Source: Aquatica leii
Taxonomy: Eukaryota > Arthropoda > Insecta > Coleoptera > Lampyridae
Length of the DNA stretch: 64,000 bases
Assembly (NCBI GenBank): GCA_035610365.1
Contig: CM069432.1
Location: 261,079,177 to 261,143,176, forward strand
Direction: 5' to 3'
The translations under genes were made by a program, and so were the position numbers. This document shows, in pieces, positions 1 to 12,039 of this stretch (within the stretch, counting starts at the first letter, position 1; each line of letters starts with the position of its first letter). The notes below the pieces were generated by a model. That model searched no databases and was not told the DNA's origin. It saw only the letters and a program-made list of their open reading frames with translations.

Positions 1-680
1 ACCACGCGATGATAATTAACTAGGGTACCAGTGATCTGTTGAGACCGTATTAGATACGAACTAGAAAAAAATTCTAAAATTAATTTTGACTGCACCCATT
101 AATAACCGTATGGACACCAACACCAAAAACTTAAGGACTGAAACCCACTCAGGAACTATATTCTTAAGTCATGAGGTATGAGCGAAGTTTTCCAAACTTG
201 AAAAATTTAAACTTCTAAAAACGAAAATCAACTTTTACCTCAGTACCACTTCCAACGTTAAAAAGCAGTTATGTGAATCTTTGTGAAAGAGACCAACAGT
301 ACAGCAAAGACGTTAAAAAAAGACGATACATTTAATCAACATGCAAAAGCATGGTTTTGTTGACAGCGTACGAGTACAAAAACAGAAATATCCAAAGCAC
401 AAGGTTCAGATACGTTATTTGAAACTCAATATTAAATTATGACTGCGGAAATAATAAATTATAGTGTACTCAAAACGTATGACAATCAAAACGACCTAAA
501 TGACTTAAGTGCATACGCACTAAATACGTATTTAATAAAATGAAAATTACAATTAATTTGAATTTAAAATTATGAAATTTCTCAAATAGCAGGTTTTTCA
601 TAGACGTAATACGTCTACAGATCAAACGACGGTTACACATGCCCGCGGATTAATTGAATTGTTGTTTTTTTTGTGGATCT
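1..680. other. No recognisable gene
   Basis: AT-rich sequence with no convincing reading frame, RNA gene or repeat structure. It may be decayed transposon sequence, since it abuts the LINE remnant that begins near 690, but nothing in it shows this directly. Confidence 0.5.
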
Positions 681-689
681 AGTTTTTGA

Positions 690-1430
690 TGTTGTTGGTT
701 CTTGTCTCAAGTTTTGGGATTCATTTGTAAGTACTTCTGCTTTTGTTGATGTTTTCCTAATTATGCTGCCATTTTAGATTTATGTGTTTGCCTATTTATC
801 TATATATATCGCGTTTGTTTTTTTTTGTGGATTTCGTCTTCTTTTGTTTAGGGCTTTCGTACCATTGGTTTAGGTTGTATTCTGTTGTATGCCGTTGAGG
901 TTGATTCGCTTTCTCTTGCGATGTTTTTGCCTGAATATTTATTTCTATCGTTAAATTGATTGGTTTTAAGCCTGCCGCTACTTTTAGAAAGTAATGTCTT
1001 TGTGCTTGTGTCAGTTTCTTGATTTGTATATTGCAGAAGTTTTTGTGCCAGCTATCCGTTGCATAGTTTAATATTGGTAGAGTAGTTCTTATGTATAGAG
1101 TTCTGCTCGTTTTACTGTTTAGGTTCTAAATGGGCTTTGCGGCTTAAGATTATTTTGCGTTAGGTGTTTTTCTCTGCGTCAGCATACTTGTATTTGAGTA
1201 TATGTTTGAGGCTTTCTTGTATTTTAAATCCTAAAAAAGTCGTATTATTGAGCATTCGTATTAGGTCAGATCCTATTTTTACAGTTGGTGGTTTGTTAAT
1301 GCTTAGTTTTTCTTTTAGTGGTATTATTTCCGATTTCTCGATTGATGTTTTCGCCCTGTTTAGTTTATATCACTCGTCCATTTGCTATTGCTCTTTCTTC
1401 GATTACTTTTCTTGATTGCTTTTATTTATT
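690..1430 (-). pseudogene. R1-like LINE reverse transcriptase, C-terminal remnant
   Basis: Read on the minus strand, this stretch encodes the end of the palm and the thumb of a LINE reverse transcriptase. Around 1200-1350 the translation contains PPTVKIG followed about 15 residues later by TFLGFKIQESLKH. This matches the 'K-hydrophobic-G ... YLGV-hydrophobic-D' signature that follows the catalytic core in R1/jockey-type LINEs. The downstream part (900-1150) stays in coding-like sequence but has frameshifts and stops. The catalytic YADD block is absent. The LINE endonuclease/RT fragment at 3400-4440 has the same strand and order, so both are probably pieces of one element, separated by the PLE at 1620-3400 and by a deletion of the RT core. 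Confidence 0.55.
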
Positions 1431-2045
1431 ATCATTTTAACATCCATATATAAAACGTATAGAACTTTGTTTTCTTAAGTTGTGTTGTTATTAAAGACAA
1501 GATTGCACTTTGTAATTTTTCTGCGTATGGTGAGATCTGCATATGTGAGTTTGACTGATTTGGCTTTTAGGTATGATTTGATAAATCTATATAGATTATA
1601 CTAACATAAGAACGTCTTCCGGGTTTGGACCGTGTCATTGTTGCAACCGAAGTTGCCCACGTTTCGCCCACTTTCGTAAGGGGTTTCATCAGGGCGTGAG
1701 AAAAATCGAAGAACTCAAACAAGTAACCGAAATCTAACTAAAAGTTTCTCAAAAGTTAGGTAATCAACTTGTGAACCAAGTCAGATTCTTAATACTTAAA
1801 AGGTAAGAAAGAAAACGATAAACTTGAACAAGCAAACGAAAATCTAACAAAGAGCCACTACAGAGTTAGGTAATCAACTTGTGAAGATTCTAATTTCCAT
1901 AGAAGTGACTTAAAAATAAATACTTTCCGTATATAAAAAAGAAGTACTATCACGGCAGGTTAAGCTCGACTCTAATTGGGTTACGGTTGAAAGGGGGCGT
2001 ATTTTGGATAAAGTACTAATGACCGGGAACCAAAGAAGGGATAGC

Positions 2046-2345
2046 TCAAAATTCACGATTGAAGTTATTGGGGTGTTTGATGATTTCTATGCTCTCTCGA
2101 AATTTCCTGTTAAAAAAGAATGGAGATTTGGCAATCACCGAAACGTTATCAAAATCTATCTTGCGACCTGTAGTGAAATGATGTTTAGTAACCGCATACT
2201 TAGAAATATTCCTTTTCCTAATACAACGATCATGTTCTAAAATTCGAGTAACGACGGAACGACCAGTCTCACCAATGTAGACTAAATCACATGAACAAGG
2301 AATTTGGTATACACCTTGAGATGAAAGTGTAGGAAATTTGCCTTG
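2046..2345 (-). pseudogene. GIY-YIG endonuclease domain of the PLE
   Basis: The translation shows GVYQIPCSCDLVYIGETGRS followed by the ILEHDRCIRKRN helix and KHHF. This is the GIY-YIG nuclease core with the Cys-x-Cys insert typical of PLE endonucleases. The catalytic Tyr pair appears as VYQI and VYIGETG, and Arg and His follow at the expected spacing. It ends in the PLE C-terminal block ESIEIIKHPNNFNRE. A short T run near 2113 is a frameshift site: the plus strand shows a run of A there and the frame breaks at the following residues. Confidence 0.75.
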
Positions 2346-3325
2346 GGACAAGGAAGAATCTGAGAGATTTTGCCTGTCGAGTTGAATATGGGTTTGATAC
2401 CATTCTTACGAAGTTTACCTATTTGATCTGTAACTTTGTGAATGTAGGGTAAAAAACCCAATTTCGGATTGGGTTCGGAAGTAGAAGTGTCCTTAAGTAA
2501 TCGAGTACGTGGATGTAGACGACGATTAAGAACTCTATGAATATCTCGCTTCATATAACCATTGTTCACTAAAGTTCTAGTAAGATGACAGAGTTCCGAG
2601 TCTAAATTCTCAGGTTGGCAAATAGAAAAAGCACGATGAACCAAAGATTCAATAACAGAACGTTTCTGTGCAGAATGATGATGAGACGAAGCATAAAGGT
2701 ATCTGTCAGTATGGGTGGGTTTGCGATAAACAGAATGGCTCAGCAGTCCGTCGGGTTACGAGTCACGCGAACGTCAAGAAATGGGAGAGAACCATTACTT
2801 TCGATTTCCATAGTAAATTTGATATCCAAGTGTTGATTGTTAAGATGATCAAGAAACTTAGACAATTTGAGATGGCCAAACAATAAACGTGTCGTTAACA
2901 TACTTAAACCAAACTCTAGGTTTTAATATTGATGATTCCAAAGCAACCGTTTCAAAGGATTCCATAAAAATGTTAGCTACAACAGGTGATAGAAGAGAAC
3001 CCATAGCAGCACCAGAAACATGTTCGTAAAACTTGTTATCAAATTGGAAGTAAGTAGAGGATAGTCACTTATCAATAAGAGAAACCAAACTCAAGTCTTT
3101 GCCATGTTGAGACAGAATCTGTTCTATGATATTAAGCGAATCCTTAATAGGAACTTTAGTAAACAGTGAAGTGACATCAAAACTCACAAAAAGGTCTTGG
3201 GGTTCAAGAGTTATAGTTTGTAGGCGTTGATTAAAATGCTGAGAGTTGAGGATGTGAGAAGAGGTTTTACCCGTAAACTCGCAAAGAAAGTTGAACAAGA
3301 ACTTGGCTCCAAGCCCGGAAGACAT
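2282..3325 (-). pseudogene. PLE reverse transcriptase, broken
   Basis: Fragments of a PLE reverse transcriptase in three frames. At 3325-3065 the translation has GKTSSHILNSQHF and then LFVSFDVTSLFTKVP, which is the RT motif with the first catalytic Asp. Around 3040-2940 come GAAMGSLLSPVVANIFMES and WFKYVNDTFIV. In PLEs the last block is normally YVDD; here the first Asp of the pair is Asn, so catalysis would be lost. From 2644 to 2282 the thumb and linker follow, ending just before the GIY-YIG domain. Stops occur after the YVND block and frameshifts lie near 2890 and 2750. Confidence 0.7.
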
Positions 3326-3399
3326 TCTTATCTTAGTATAGACTCCGGCCGTGGAAGCCTTCGCTATTACATAGATTAACTGGACATTAAGCGTTCTTC

Positions 3400-4440
3400 A
3401 GGTTTTTTAAGATGCTAGACCATCAGAGGTTTTCAATTGCTTTCTTGCTGTCTAGTATTACATCCACTGCAAATTCTTCTTCTCTTCTACTAGTTTGTGG
3501 AGTTTCTGGAGTTCCGAAAGTTGTTTGGTCGGAATTCCTTCTCAAAATTCAAATGGTTTGGGTGAGTAGTATTCTGTTACTTCAAGGAAGTATTTTAGCC
3601 TTTTTGTGATAAGGTATTATTTTGTCTCAGTACTGTCTTTTTTACGTAGGCTTAGGTAAGTTGGTAGTCAACGTGATTTGTTGGTGCTTATTTTGTAGAT
3701 TAGGCCCCATGGATTCTTGTTTTCTTCCACAAGGCTGTTTTGGTTCTGTTTCACGTACTTATTGGGCACGGTCTTATAGCATCTCTCTGTTTGTTCTTTT
3801 GCACTATTTAATGTTTATTGCTTGATCAGATTGTCGTTTATGTTGCGTTAGTTCCGCAGTCTTATTAGTTTTTTATTATCTTGCGGTTTTTTTATAGAGA
3901 ACGTTTGTTTGTATGCATCTGTAATGGTTCCATAGCCAAGTTATCTTCGTCGAACTTTTTCTAATTGGCGGCGTGGATATTGCAACGTCTCATGTTTGTG
4001 TTGGTTGCCTTTCCTCTGTTTATATTCTAAGCTATAGTCACGTCTGGCTGCATCGGTGTGCATTTTTTAGTTTGAGGGGTTCTATTTTAGATGTATATTT
4101 ATTAATGAAATATTGATCGTGGTTTGGCCGTGGTGATCATGTGTACACGGGTTACTGCTTTCGTTGATGACGTTTAGATGGTGTCTGGCGATTACCTTCT
4201 CAAGTCTGTTTCTTGCGTCAGTTGTCTGATTGTGCTAAAACGTTGGCGTCCAACGCGATCGCTATGTTGGTCTCTTTTAGGTCTTTAATTAGGTTTTCGA
4301 GGTATTTGATATACGGATTGAGGTATTTGGTTTCTAGGTTTGAGTATCCTGGAGCCTTGTGCCGTAATGCAAATTGTTTTGCGTTTTTGCCAATTATGAC
4401 AAATCCACTTTACTTACGTACACTTTGTATTTATTTGTAG
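3400..4440 (-). pseudogene. R1-like LINE endonuclease and RT N-terminal remnant
   Basis: Minus-strand translation of about 4350-4230 gives YLNPYIKYLENLIKDLKE followed by IAIALDANVLAQSD. This matches the apurinic endonuclease segment of R1-type LINEs (the 'MDANA' block). Around 4170-4080 the sequence keeps a recognisable HHLNVINES block. Near 3750-3650 it gives LVEENKNPWGLIYKI, the 'NPWG-YK' motif that precedes the LINE RT. Many stops and frameshifts are present. The fragment ends at 3400 next to the PLE, and its likely continuation is at 690-1430. Confidence 0.6.
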
Positions 4441-4449
4441 AGTAAATTT

Positions 4450-6030
4450 TTTTTTTACTTTGTTTTCGTCAGTATTACTATGCCTAGATTAATCTTTTCT
4501 GTTCTTGGTGTTTAGTGTAAACTTATCGTTTTGCTTGCATTTGAACCCAGGTTTAAAATTGTGCTTTGCAAGTTTGCAGAATTTCCCTTCGTATTTTGAG
4601 GTGGTTACAATAAAGCATTTAGAACTCTAATATCGTATTAAATGAATTCTTGACTACAAATCGATTTGTCAAGGAAACATCAAAATCGTTATATGTTTTG
4701 TTATAACGTAATTCTTTTTTATTCGTTTTCAGTCTCAATTGCACCGAACTTCAGACGTTTAAAAGTGTGATTGATGATGTAGCAGCGATTCGGATTCTTC
4801 TTACATTTGTTCATACATTGATCTTTATTATTATGTTTTTTTATGACAAATGCAATAATAACGGTACTGCTAAAACACTTTATTATTATTGTCTCTTTCA
4901 TCTTATATTAAAAAGTTTAAATTTGCACGCTTCATTAAGATAACGTTAAAGAAGTTGGGAATTAAACATTACCTTCGTAGTACTCAATCAATTTCTGTTT
5001 AAGATATCTTATAAAATCCTTTTGTAATTTCTGAACGCATAAAAACATAATCAGCTTTGACGTTGTGGGTTCTTTCACCACTAAACCTGATATAATGCTT
5101 CAACTATAAGCTCTCTTTATGTCTAAATCTTTCATTGTGTTGGGGCATTTTCTACTAAGTTATATCTTAAGATTCTTGCTATTACGGCTTGTAATACCAT
5201 CGAAATGACTTTAGTTACTATTACGTGTTACCACTGTGTTTTATTAATAATCTTTAACATGAAATCGTCCCCAAAAAAATTTAATGGTTTTATTCTCAGA
5301 GGTCAATGATGTTTGTACAAGAAGATATATCGATTGTGTAGATTCTTAAGATGTCTCAAATAATTACTTGATTGATTGGTTTTTAAAAGATTTTTTTGTT
5401 GATAGAATTTTGTATGTTGTGACACAAGCTAAATTGAAAATTCATCTTTTTTTGTCTTTTCCTCTCTAGTTTATACTCGTAGTTTCGTTTTAAGGTAATT
5501 TGGACATTGTATGTTATACTGTCGATTATTGATTTCCTTGCTTTATTTTTTTTTTGGATAAGTACTTTCAGTGCCATTTGTTTTTTATTTATTAAATTTG
5601 TTTTAAAATGTTTTTGAAGCTTAAGGTATAGATAGGGTAACGTATATAAGTTTGTGGGTAATAAAGAAGGAGAATGAATTCGGATGAAATCAAATAGCAA
5701 GTAGGCGTGGCAGTGTTACGGTACATAATATCGTATATACGAAAAAGGTCGCGCGTTAAAAGGACGCCGACGAAAAAAGGGACGCAGGCAATTGATTGCG
5801 CAAAAAAAATTTGCGTAAGAAAATATAGTTTTTTGTTTATACTCAAAAGCAAAACGACGAGCTACAACCATCCTACAACTGCAAGTCTGTTTAAAACTGG
5901 ATTTAGCTTTTCTCATGCTTTATCCAAGGTTAAGACTGGTAGGTCTACACTGACGTGTTTAAAAGGTTTTTTTATTTTTATGATTCTCTAACGTAGAAAG
6001 ACTTTTGGGTGTTGGACCGCGTTATATATT
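4450..6030. other. No recognisable gene
   Basis: AT-rich, with several short open frames on both strands. The longest lies at 5707-5991 (plus) and has no recognisable domain. A locally GC-richer patch at 5700-5790, with GTAGGCGTGGCAGTG and several CG dinucleotides, may be the edge of an old repeat, but no second copy was seen in this window. Confidence 0.4.
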
Positions 6031-6032
6031 TT

Positions 6033-6700
6033 TACGCTTCGCAAACGTTAAAAAGCTCACAAGCTTGGAAAAACTCACAATACTTGATTTTTTCTCTGTC
6101 TTCAAAAAGACTGAAACTAAAAATATAGATTCTTGAGAAGCCTGTATACTGGACCGTTCGGGTCAATGTCAGGATTAGAAACGGCTACTCTCAAATCAAA
6201 ATGGAACGCGGAGCAGAAACACTTAATAACTTTCTGAACCACATCAATCAGTTAGAGTCCAACATCAAATTCACCATGAAGACCGAAACAAACAGAAACA
6301 TACCGTTTTGAGACGTACTGGATGACATATTTCAAAACCGAAGGAGACAACAGCGTTATTCGAGGAACTAGACGTCTACCACATCTCTTGTTCGTGTGGA
6401 TTGACTTATGTAGGACAAACGGGGCTACCCGGATAAGAGAACATAAAGTGGACACGTCATAAAATTTGAAGAGACTAAAATTTTGGTTAAATCTCGGAAC
6501 TTCTGGCCCAAATTATACATGGAAGCCATCCCATTATGGAAAAGCATGTTCCAGAGACCGTCACGGACCATTGACCTGAGCGACGCAATATAAAGGCTTC
6601 TTCGGATACTATATCTTCAGTTTCAGTCAGAAGACGGCGACATGACTGCCGAAACGTCAAGTATTGTGAGCTTTTTAAGTTTTGAGAATCTTGTGAAAAT
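6033..6700 (+). mobile_element. Penelope-like element 3' fragment
   Basis: Plus-strand remnant of a second PLE. At about 6200-6330 the translation gives LNNFLNHINQLESNIKFTM and RNIPF, the RT thumb block before the linker. At 6370-6450 come ISCSCGLTYVGQTG and RIREH, which are GIY-YIG residues. At 6500-6600 there is a degraded C-terminus. The 3' tail at 6600-6700 holds a possible hammerhead-like motif (6628-6655). A partly inverted copy of the tail (AAAAAGCTCACAA, CTCACAATACTTG) lies upstream at 6043-6090. PLE insertions often carry such an inverted 5' copy. Stops and frameshifts make it non-functional. Confidence 0.6.
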
Positions 6701-6905
6701 ATGGAATACGGTTCTAAACTTAAAAGTAATTCTAGGTTATTTTCATTTTATTTTTGTTGTTTTTTTGTTTCTTACATCTGCAACCTAATATAATACAATG
6801 TCAAATAAAATTGATAAAGTGGAAGTGAATTCGTTTGCACAGAACACCGTGGATCACTAACCAACGAGAAAATCTACAAGGAGGTGCATACACTTTACAC
6901 ACTAA

Positions 6906-7600
6906 CTAGTTATACCATTGGTTGTTAGTAGGGCCGATAATCTCCAAACCCCAAGATAAACCAGTCGACAAAACACAAAGAGAAGGAACCGAACCTAAAG
7001 GTTTATCACCTTTAAAACTACAACAACCAACAGTATTAGAATTAGCAGTAGACATAGAAGAAGAAAATGCAGAAACATGAAGAGAATATGAAACCGGATT
7101 AGACAACGACCGACGAATAGTAGTTTGAGAAGGTGTTCGTGTTTTATACTTGTCTATTGAAGCTTTAGATTGAGCGAGCTGTTTGCCATACGTCATTAAT
7201 TTTTGCAAACGTCGAAATCGGTATTAACGCAAGCCCTTACTGATAAAAAGGAGCGAGATTACGATGCAAAATCTTAAGTTGTATTTGATCAGGGACCGGT
7301 TCTAACAATAATAAGAAGAAGTACCTCGTGGTGGTAACGTACATCTCTATAGATTCGTTAGCTTCCATCGTACGCTTACGAATTGCCTCCATTAAGCGAT
7401 GCCAGACAAAGCTTCAGCGCTGAGAGAAAAAGTTGACGCTGTAAAACACCACGAGACAAACACAATTCGTCAATCCGAAGAAGAAATTCTATAAGGAAAG
7501 AAGGATCTTTACTAGAAAACGTAACGTTCACTAGTAACAATAAAGAGGTAAAATAATCAATAAAAATATAAGGGATTATAACTGCACACACGAAATCGAG
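6906..7600 (-). pseudogene. Gypsy-type Gag remnant
   Basis: Minus-strand pieces in three frames read as a retrotransposon Gag. At 7520-7420: SFLIEFLLRIDELCLSRGV. At 7380-7250: MEAIRKRTMEANESIEMYV, then PVPDQIQLKILHRNLAPFYQ. At 7230-7130: INDVW, then a KASIDKYKTRTPSQTT-type basic tail. The 'E-hydrophobic-N-hydrophobic-APFYQ' block is characteristic of the Gag capsid region of several Ty3/gypsy lineages. The last open piece (6906-7208) has no recognisable zinc knuckle. Upstream (7625-8474) lies an LTR-like repeat, so this could be LTR plus gag of one truncated element. Frameshifts separate all pieces. Confidence 0.5.
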
Positions 7601-7624
7601 CCTAGACAGTAGGGCGTCAAATTT

Positions 7625-8474
7625 TTTTACGAGAATTTCCTCGCAACTTAATTGCTAGCGACTAAGTCAGTTTGATTCAGTGAGTGGATCGTAGGTTTCG
7701 ATATGCTAATTATAAAGCAATTTAAAAAGGCGCCAAAACGGTGAAAGATTAGGATGAAAGATACCGTTTAAATCTATCTAAAAGATAAGATAAATTTACA
7801 TAGGTGAGATCAAAAGTTAGAACTTAGGTCTATATCACAGAGAATAGTTGTTGAAGTAAGCCCTCTTCGGCTGGGCAACACGTCGTACAAAAAATTAAGT
7901 TTGTCGGTATAATTTTTACATTTCGAAAAAAATAAATCTACATTTGTAAATTATAATACGAATATACAAATCTCGAGACTTCAGAGAACTAGAGCGCACC
8001 GTCTAATAATATATTACACACAAAGAAAAAGTTTTATGGTTGATCGTGACAACAATCTGATATGTGCGTATAGTCGTGTGTACAACCGACTGACAACGTA
8101 AAAGAAAACAAGTAACGTAGGAAATATAACATTTACAATTCTTTCCAAGAATTGTCCAAAATATGCTTAAATATAACAAACACGTACATACGGTGCTATC
8201 ACAAGTAAATACCATTCGCTTTATAGGATTAATGAGAAAACCAAATGCACAAGTTTCCCTCAATTTAATTATGTTATTTGGTAAGTGGCTTCTCCAATAC
8301 GGTAGAATTATATTAATTTAGCAAAGGTTTTGATATCTTCAATCAACGTGCCTTGACATCATCATAGGAATTTTCCCAGAATACAAAACGGGTTTGATAC
8401 CTCCATATTAATAGAATAACATGTGGGTATCTAGAAACCAATAATGACAATACGAGAAAATTAACGTAAATTAC
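7625..8474 (-). repeat. LTR-like dispersed repeat, copy 1
   Basis: About 850 bp that align along their full length with 31132-32069, and at one end with 21897-22090. Shared landmarks are AAAAAGGCGCCAAAACGG, GGGCAACACGT, CAACTGACAACGTA-like text and GGTAAGTGG near the far end. Copy 2 starts TGTTACG, as an LTR would. Here it lies immediately upstream of a Gag-like remnant on the minus strand, so it is probably a 5' LTR. No tRNA primer site could be assigned with confidence; TGACGCCC occurs just outside. Confidence 0.55.
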
Positions 8475-8636
8475 ACTCCAATTCAGAAGATTTAGGAACC
8501 TTCTTTTTCGTTCTATTGCGAGTAATTGTTTCAGTATTAAGCATTGAACCTTTAACACCACATTCCTGACTTTGCAGTTTTTTTAACCTTGACTACCACA
8601 TTTGCAGAGTGTCAAGAAGTGTCCTAAACGTGATTG
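8475..8636. other. Spacer before the CsRn1-type element
   Basis: Short flank with no recognisable feature. It ends in AAGG, which is the target-site duplication of the adjoining retrotransposon. Confidence 0.5.
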
Positions 8637-8640
8637 AAGG
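8637..8640. other. Target-site duplication, left (AAGG)
   Basis: The four bases before the left LTR repeat directly after the right LTR at 13203-13206. This is as expected for Ty3/gypsy integration. Confidence 0.85.
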
Positions 8641-8874
8641 TGTTACTTTTAAAGGTTTTATTTACAGTAACTTACAAGAATTAAGAAAAATAATATTTAC
8701 AATTAATTTATGACTTGTACATGAGGTACTAATTCTAATCACGACGTGCACTCTTTGAAAGCTGACGAAGAAGGATGCGAGAGCGACTTCCTTTTCATCC
8801 CCAGGTACGCCAACCGTTGATGTTGCCATCTCACTACCAAAAGAATGAAAGCGATGTTGTCGCTATCAGCCACA
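8641..8874 (-). repeat. 3' LTR of the CsRn1-type element
   Basis: 234 bp beginning TG and ending CA on the plus strand. It is identical to 12969-13202 except at 8774 (G here, A at 13102). In element orientation this is the 3' LTR. Confidence 0.93.
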
Positions 8875-8886
8875 TACTCCCTCCTC
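8875..8886 (-). promoter_or_regulatory. Polypurine tract
   Basis: Read on the minus strand, GAGGAGGGAGTA directly abuts the 3' LTR. Its position and composition fit the primer for plus-strand DNA synthesis. Confidence 0.75.
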
Positions 8887-8994
8887 AGTGATAACGTCGG
8901 TTTGAAATCTGGTAGGGAACCGTACCTGACGTCCGCATCTTGTGGTTTTCTGAATGTTGGGTTGAAGATGTATTGGTGGCTGAGGCGTTGCTGC

Positions 8995-11900
8995 TTATGT
9001 CGTAGATGGTGTTGATTGAGGAAATTCTTGATTTCCATTTCGGATTGAATCTTCATCACGTAAGATAAATGCAGGTTTTAGCCTGTCGATAGAAACTGTT
9101 TCCTCGCCATGAGTAGTCAGCAGTTTAAACGTTTTTTGGTTACGTAAAACTACTTTGAAAGGTCCATCATATGCCGGCTGTAATGGTTTTTTTACTGCAT
9201 CATGCCGAATAAAAACATGTGAAGATTCCATGAGGTCCGGGTGAACAAATATGCTTTTTTTGCAGTGATGTCGAAATGGTACTGGACGTAGACTTTGAAC
9301 ATGATTTCTCAATTTGTCTAAGAACAGTGGTGTATCGTGTGGCTGTGAATCTTCAAACATATCTACCGGAAGTCTAATGGTTTCACCATAAACAATTTCA
9401 GCAGGTGTAGCTTGATGTTCCGGGATGATATAAGATCGAAGTCCTAGCATCACCGATGGTAAGGTGAAGACCCAATCTTGATTTAACTTAGCTTTTAACG
9501 CTGATTTGAGGATTCGATGCCAACGTTCAATAACCCCATTTGCTGCTGGGTGGTATGCAGTAGTTTTGTTGTGCTCTGTTCCAGTTAATCGAGTTAAACT
9601 CGTAAACAGCTGACAGTCGAACTGCTTGCCTCTATCAGTTGTGATAAATTTTGGAGCACCAAAACGCGATATCCAGTTGCAATAAACTGCATTAGCAACA
9701 GTTTCGGCGGTGATGTCTATTATTGGAACAGCTTCAGGCCAACGAGAAAATCTATCGATCATTGTTAGTAGGTATCGATATCCCTGTGATGGTGGTAGTG
9801 GTCCCACGATATCAACGTTAATGTGGGAGAATCTTCTTGTGGTTGGTGTGTAAACACCAATTGCAGTGGAAGTGTGTTTCCATGTCTTACTCTGTTGACA
9901 AGCGATGCAAGTTTTAGCCCATAGTGACACATCACGTTTGAGTCTGGGCCATCAAAACCTTTGCTGCACAAGATTTACTGAGGCTGCTATGCCAGGGTGA
10001 GACATATTATGTAATGAATCGAAAATTTGTCTACGATAAGCGAAGGGAACAAAAGGGCGAAGTTTTTCAGTAGAGGAATCGCAAATAAGCGTTAATCCAC
10101 AATCCAGATGTATGTTTTGGAATTTATAAGAAGAGGATTCTGACGCCATGAGATGTTTGAGTTCATCGCATGATAGTTGAGCTTCAGCAATCTGTTGTAG
10201 AGAAATGGTGGATGACAACTGAATAACTTCAACACGAGACATGATGTCAGCTGGAACATTAGACGAACCTGGTATATACCTTATGTCAGTAGTAAATTGT
10301 CCAATATAATCAAGATGTCGTAGCTGTCTAGGACTTGCTCGCTCAGGACGTTGCTCAAACGCATAAATTAATGGTTTATGGTCTGTATAAATGGTAAATG
10401 TACGACCTTCCAAATTATGTCGAAAATGTTTAACTGCTTGGTAAGCAGCTAACAGTTCACGGTCATACGTACTGTAAGAAACCTGTGATTTGCTAAGTTT
10501 CCTAGAAAAGAAACCTAACGGCTCGAGATTATTCTTTCGAAGTTGCTGAAGGGAAGCACCAATGGCAAAATCAGAAGCATCCACACTTAAAACTAAAGGC
10601 AATTCAGCCGATGGGTGCACTAAAAGAGTAGCATTTACCAGTTCTTGTTTTAAACGATCAAAGGCTTCTCGAGATTGAGAAGTCCATTCGACTTTTCGTT
10701 TATCTCTTTTCCTTGGACTTTGGCACAAATCGAACAACAGTTGCTGGGTCACAGCAGAATGAGGAAGGGAACGCCGATAGAAATTAGCAAGACCTAAAAA
10801 TCTTCTAAGCTTTTCGATCGTGTCTGGAAGTGGAAATTCCTGTATAACCTTCACTCGTTCCGTAAGAGGATATATTCCGAATTTATTAACTCTATAACCT
10901 AAAAATGAAATTTCAGCGACACCAAATTCACATTTCGATGAATTAATGCAAATCCCATGCTGTTCGAGAGTTGTAAAAAGTTTTGTCAAATGTAATTCAT
11001 GCTCTTTCTCCGATGAAGAAGCTACTAAAATGTCGTCCAGATAAGAGTAAGCAAAATCTAGCGATCTCAAGATTGAATGCAAATATCTCTGAAATGTTTG
11101 TGCAGCATTCTTTAAGCCGAAAGGAAGTTTGAGAAACTCGAACAGCCCAAAGGGTGTGATTACTGCAGTTTTGGGAATATCTTCCTCCGATACAGGTATG
11201 TGATGAAACGCCCTGACAATATCTACTTTAGAAAAGATAGTTTTACCATCTAATTGAGTATTAAAATCTTGCAAATGTGGAATTGGATACCTGTCGGGAA
11301 TAGTTATGGCATTTAAACTTCTATAATCGCCACAGGGTCTCCATGATCCATCCACAAGATGCAACGGACTTGACCAATTACTTTTAGAAGGTCTACAAAT
11401 GCCTAAATCTAGCATATGCTGAAATTCCAGTTTGGCTTGTGCTAGTTTTTCAGGAGGTAATCTTCTAGCTTTAGCAGTAATGGGAGGACCTCTAGTTGAA
11501 ATGGTGTGAAAATATTGAATATCAGGATACTTGCCAGGAGTTTCTTTAAACAATTGCGGAAATTTTTGGAGTAAGCTAAAATACCTGTGAGCAGGGTCAA
11601 TCAAATGAACTGTTGATACATGTTCAGGTGATGCTGTTGAACCAGGTCTCAAAATTTTAGTAAACGTGTCGATCAAACGTTTATTTTTAATGTCGATCAG
11701 TAAACCAAAGTGACTAATGAAATCAGCTCCAATAATTGGGTGTTGCACATCTGCAATTATAAAAGGCCAACATAATTTGCGACGTAATCCTAAATCTAAA
11801 CTAATTAACTGCTCTCCAAAGGTTAAAATAGAAGATCCATTAGCGGCATATAAGGTCCGCTTAGATGGACATTTACGCTGAACCATAGTAGGAGGTAATA

Positions 11901-12039
11901 CAGAAATATCTGCTCCAGAATCAATTAAAAATTTTTTGTTTGAATATTGATCATACACAAATAAGCGGCAACTAGAAGAGCCCTCATCTCTTGCCGCATC
12001 AAGTGAGTGGCTTAACAGTTTTCCGACGACTCGGTCGGT
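8995..12039 (-). pseudogene. pol: Pol polyprotein with one nonsense codon (PR-RT-RNaseH-IN)
   Basis: One continuous minus-strand frame of about 1015 codons, broken only by a TGA at 9954-9952. Domains in order: aspartic protease ([13 protein letters not shown], near 11920); reverse transcriptase, with [15 protein letters not shown] and the YLDDILVAS catalytic block near 11030; RNase H ([18 protein letters not shown], then IYTDHKPL); and integrase, with a HHCC finger ending CIACQQSK and a DD35E core seen in [19 protein letters not shown] and NGVIERWHR. The frame opens at 12039 and overlaps the end of gag by 28 nt in the -1 frame, so a -1 frameshift is the likely mode of expression. The TGA lies in the W-P-R-L block between the RNase H connection and the zinc finger and would cut off the integrase. 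Confidence 0.92.

Larger units (their letters stand above)
1620..3400 (-). mobile_element. Penelope-like element, 5'-truncated
   Basis: A minus-strand Penelope-like retroelement in the usual order: reverse transcriptase (about 3330 to 2400), GIY-YIG endonuclease (2340 to 2050), then a non-coding 3' tail (2040 to 1620). PLEs use target-primed retrotransposition with a telomerase-related RT. The copy begins abruptly near 3330-3400 inside the RT finger region, so it is 5'-truncated. It sits between two pieces of an R1-like LINE and probably inserted into it. The 3' tail carries a CTGATGA...CGAAAC motif at 1692-1661 that resembles a hammerhead ribozyme core (see findings). Several frameshifts and stops make it inactive. 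Confidence 0.75.

Noticed and set aside
5707..5991. 94-codon basic open frame
   Set aside because: Overlaps two minus-strand frames of similar length; no family motif, splice signal or second copy.
8739..9059. 106-codon minus frame crossing the 3' LTR boundary
   Set aside because: Out of phase with pol and running through the PPT and LTR; no retroelement family protein matches it.
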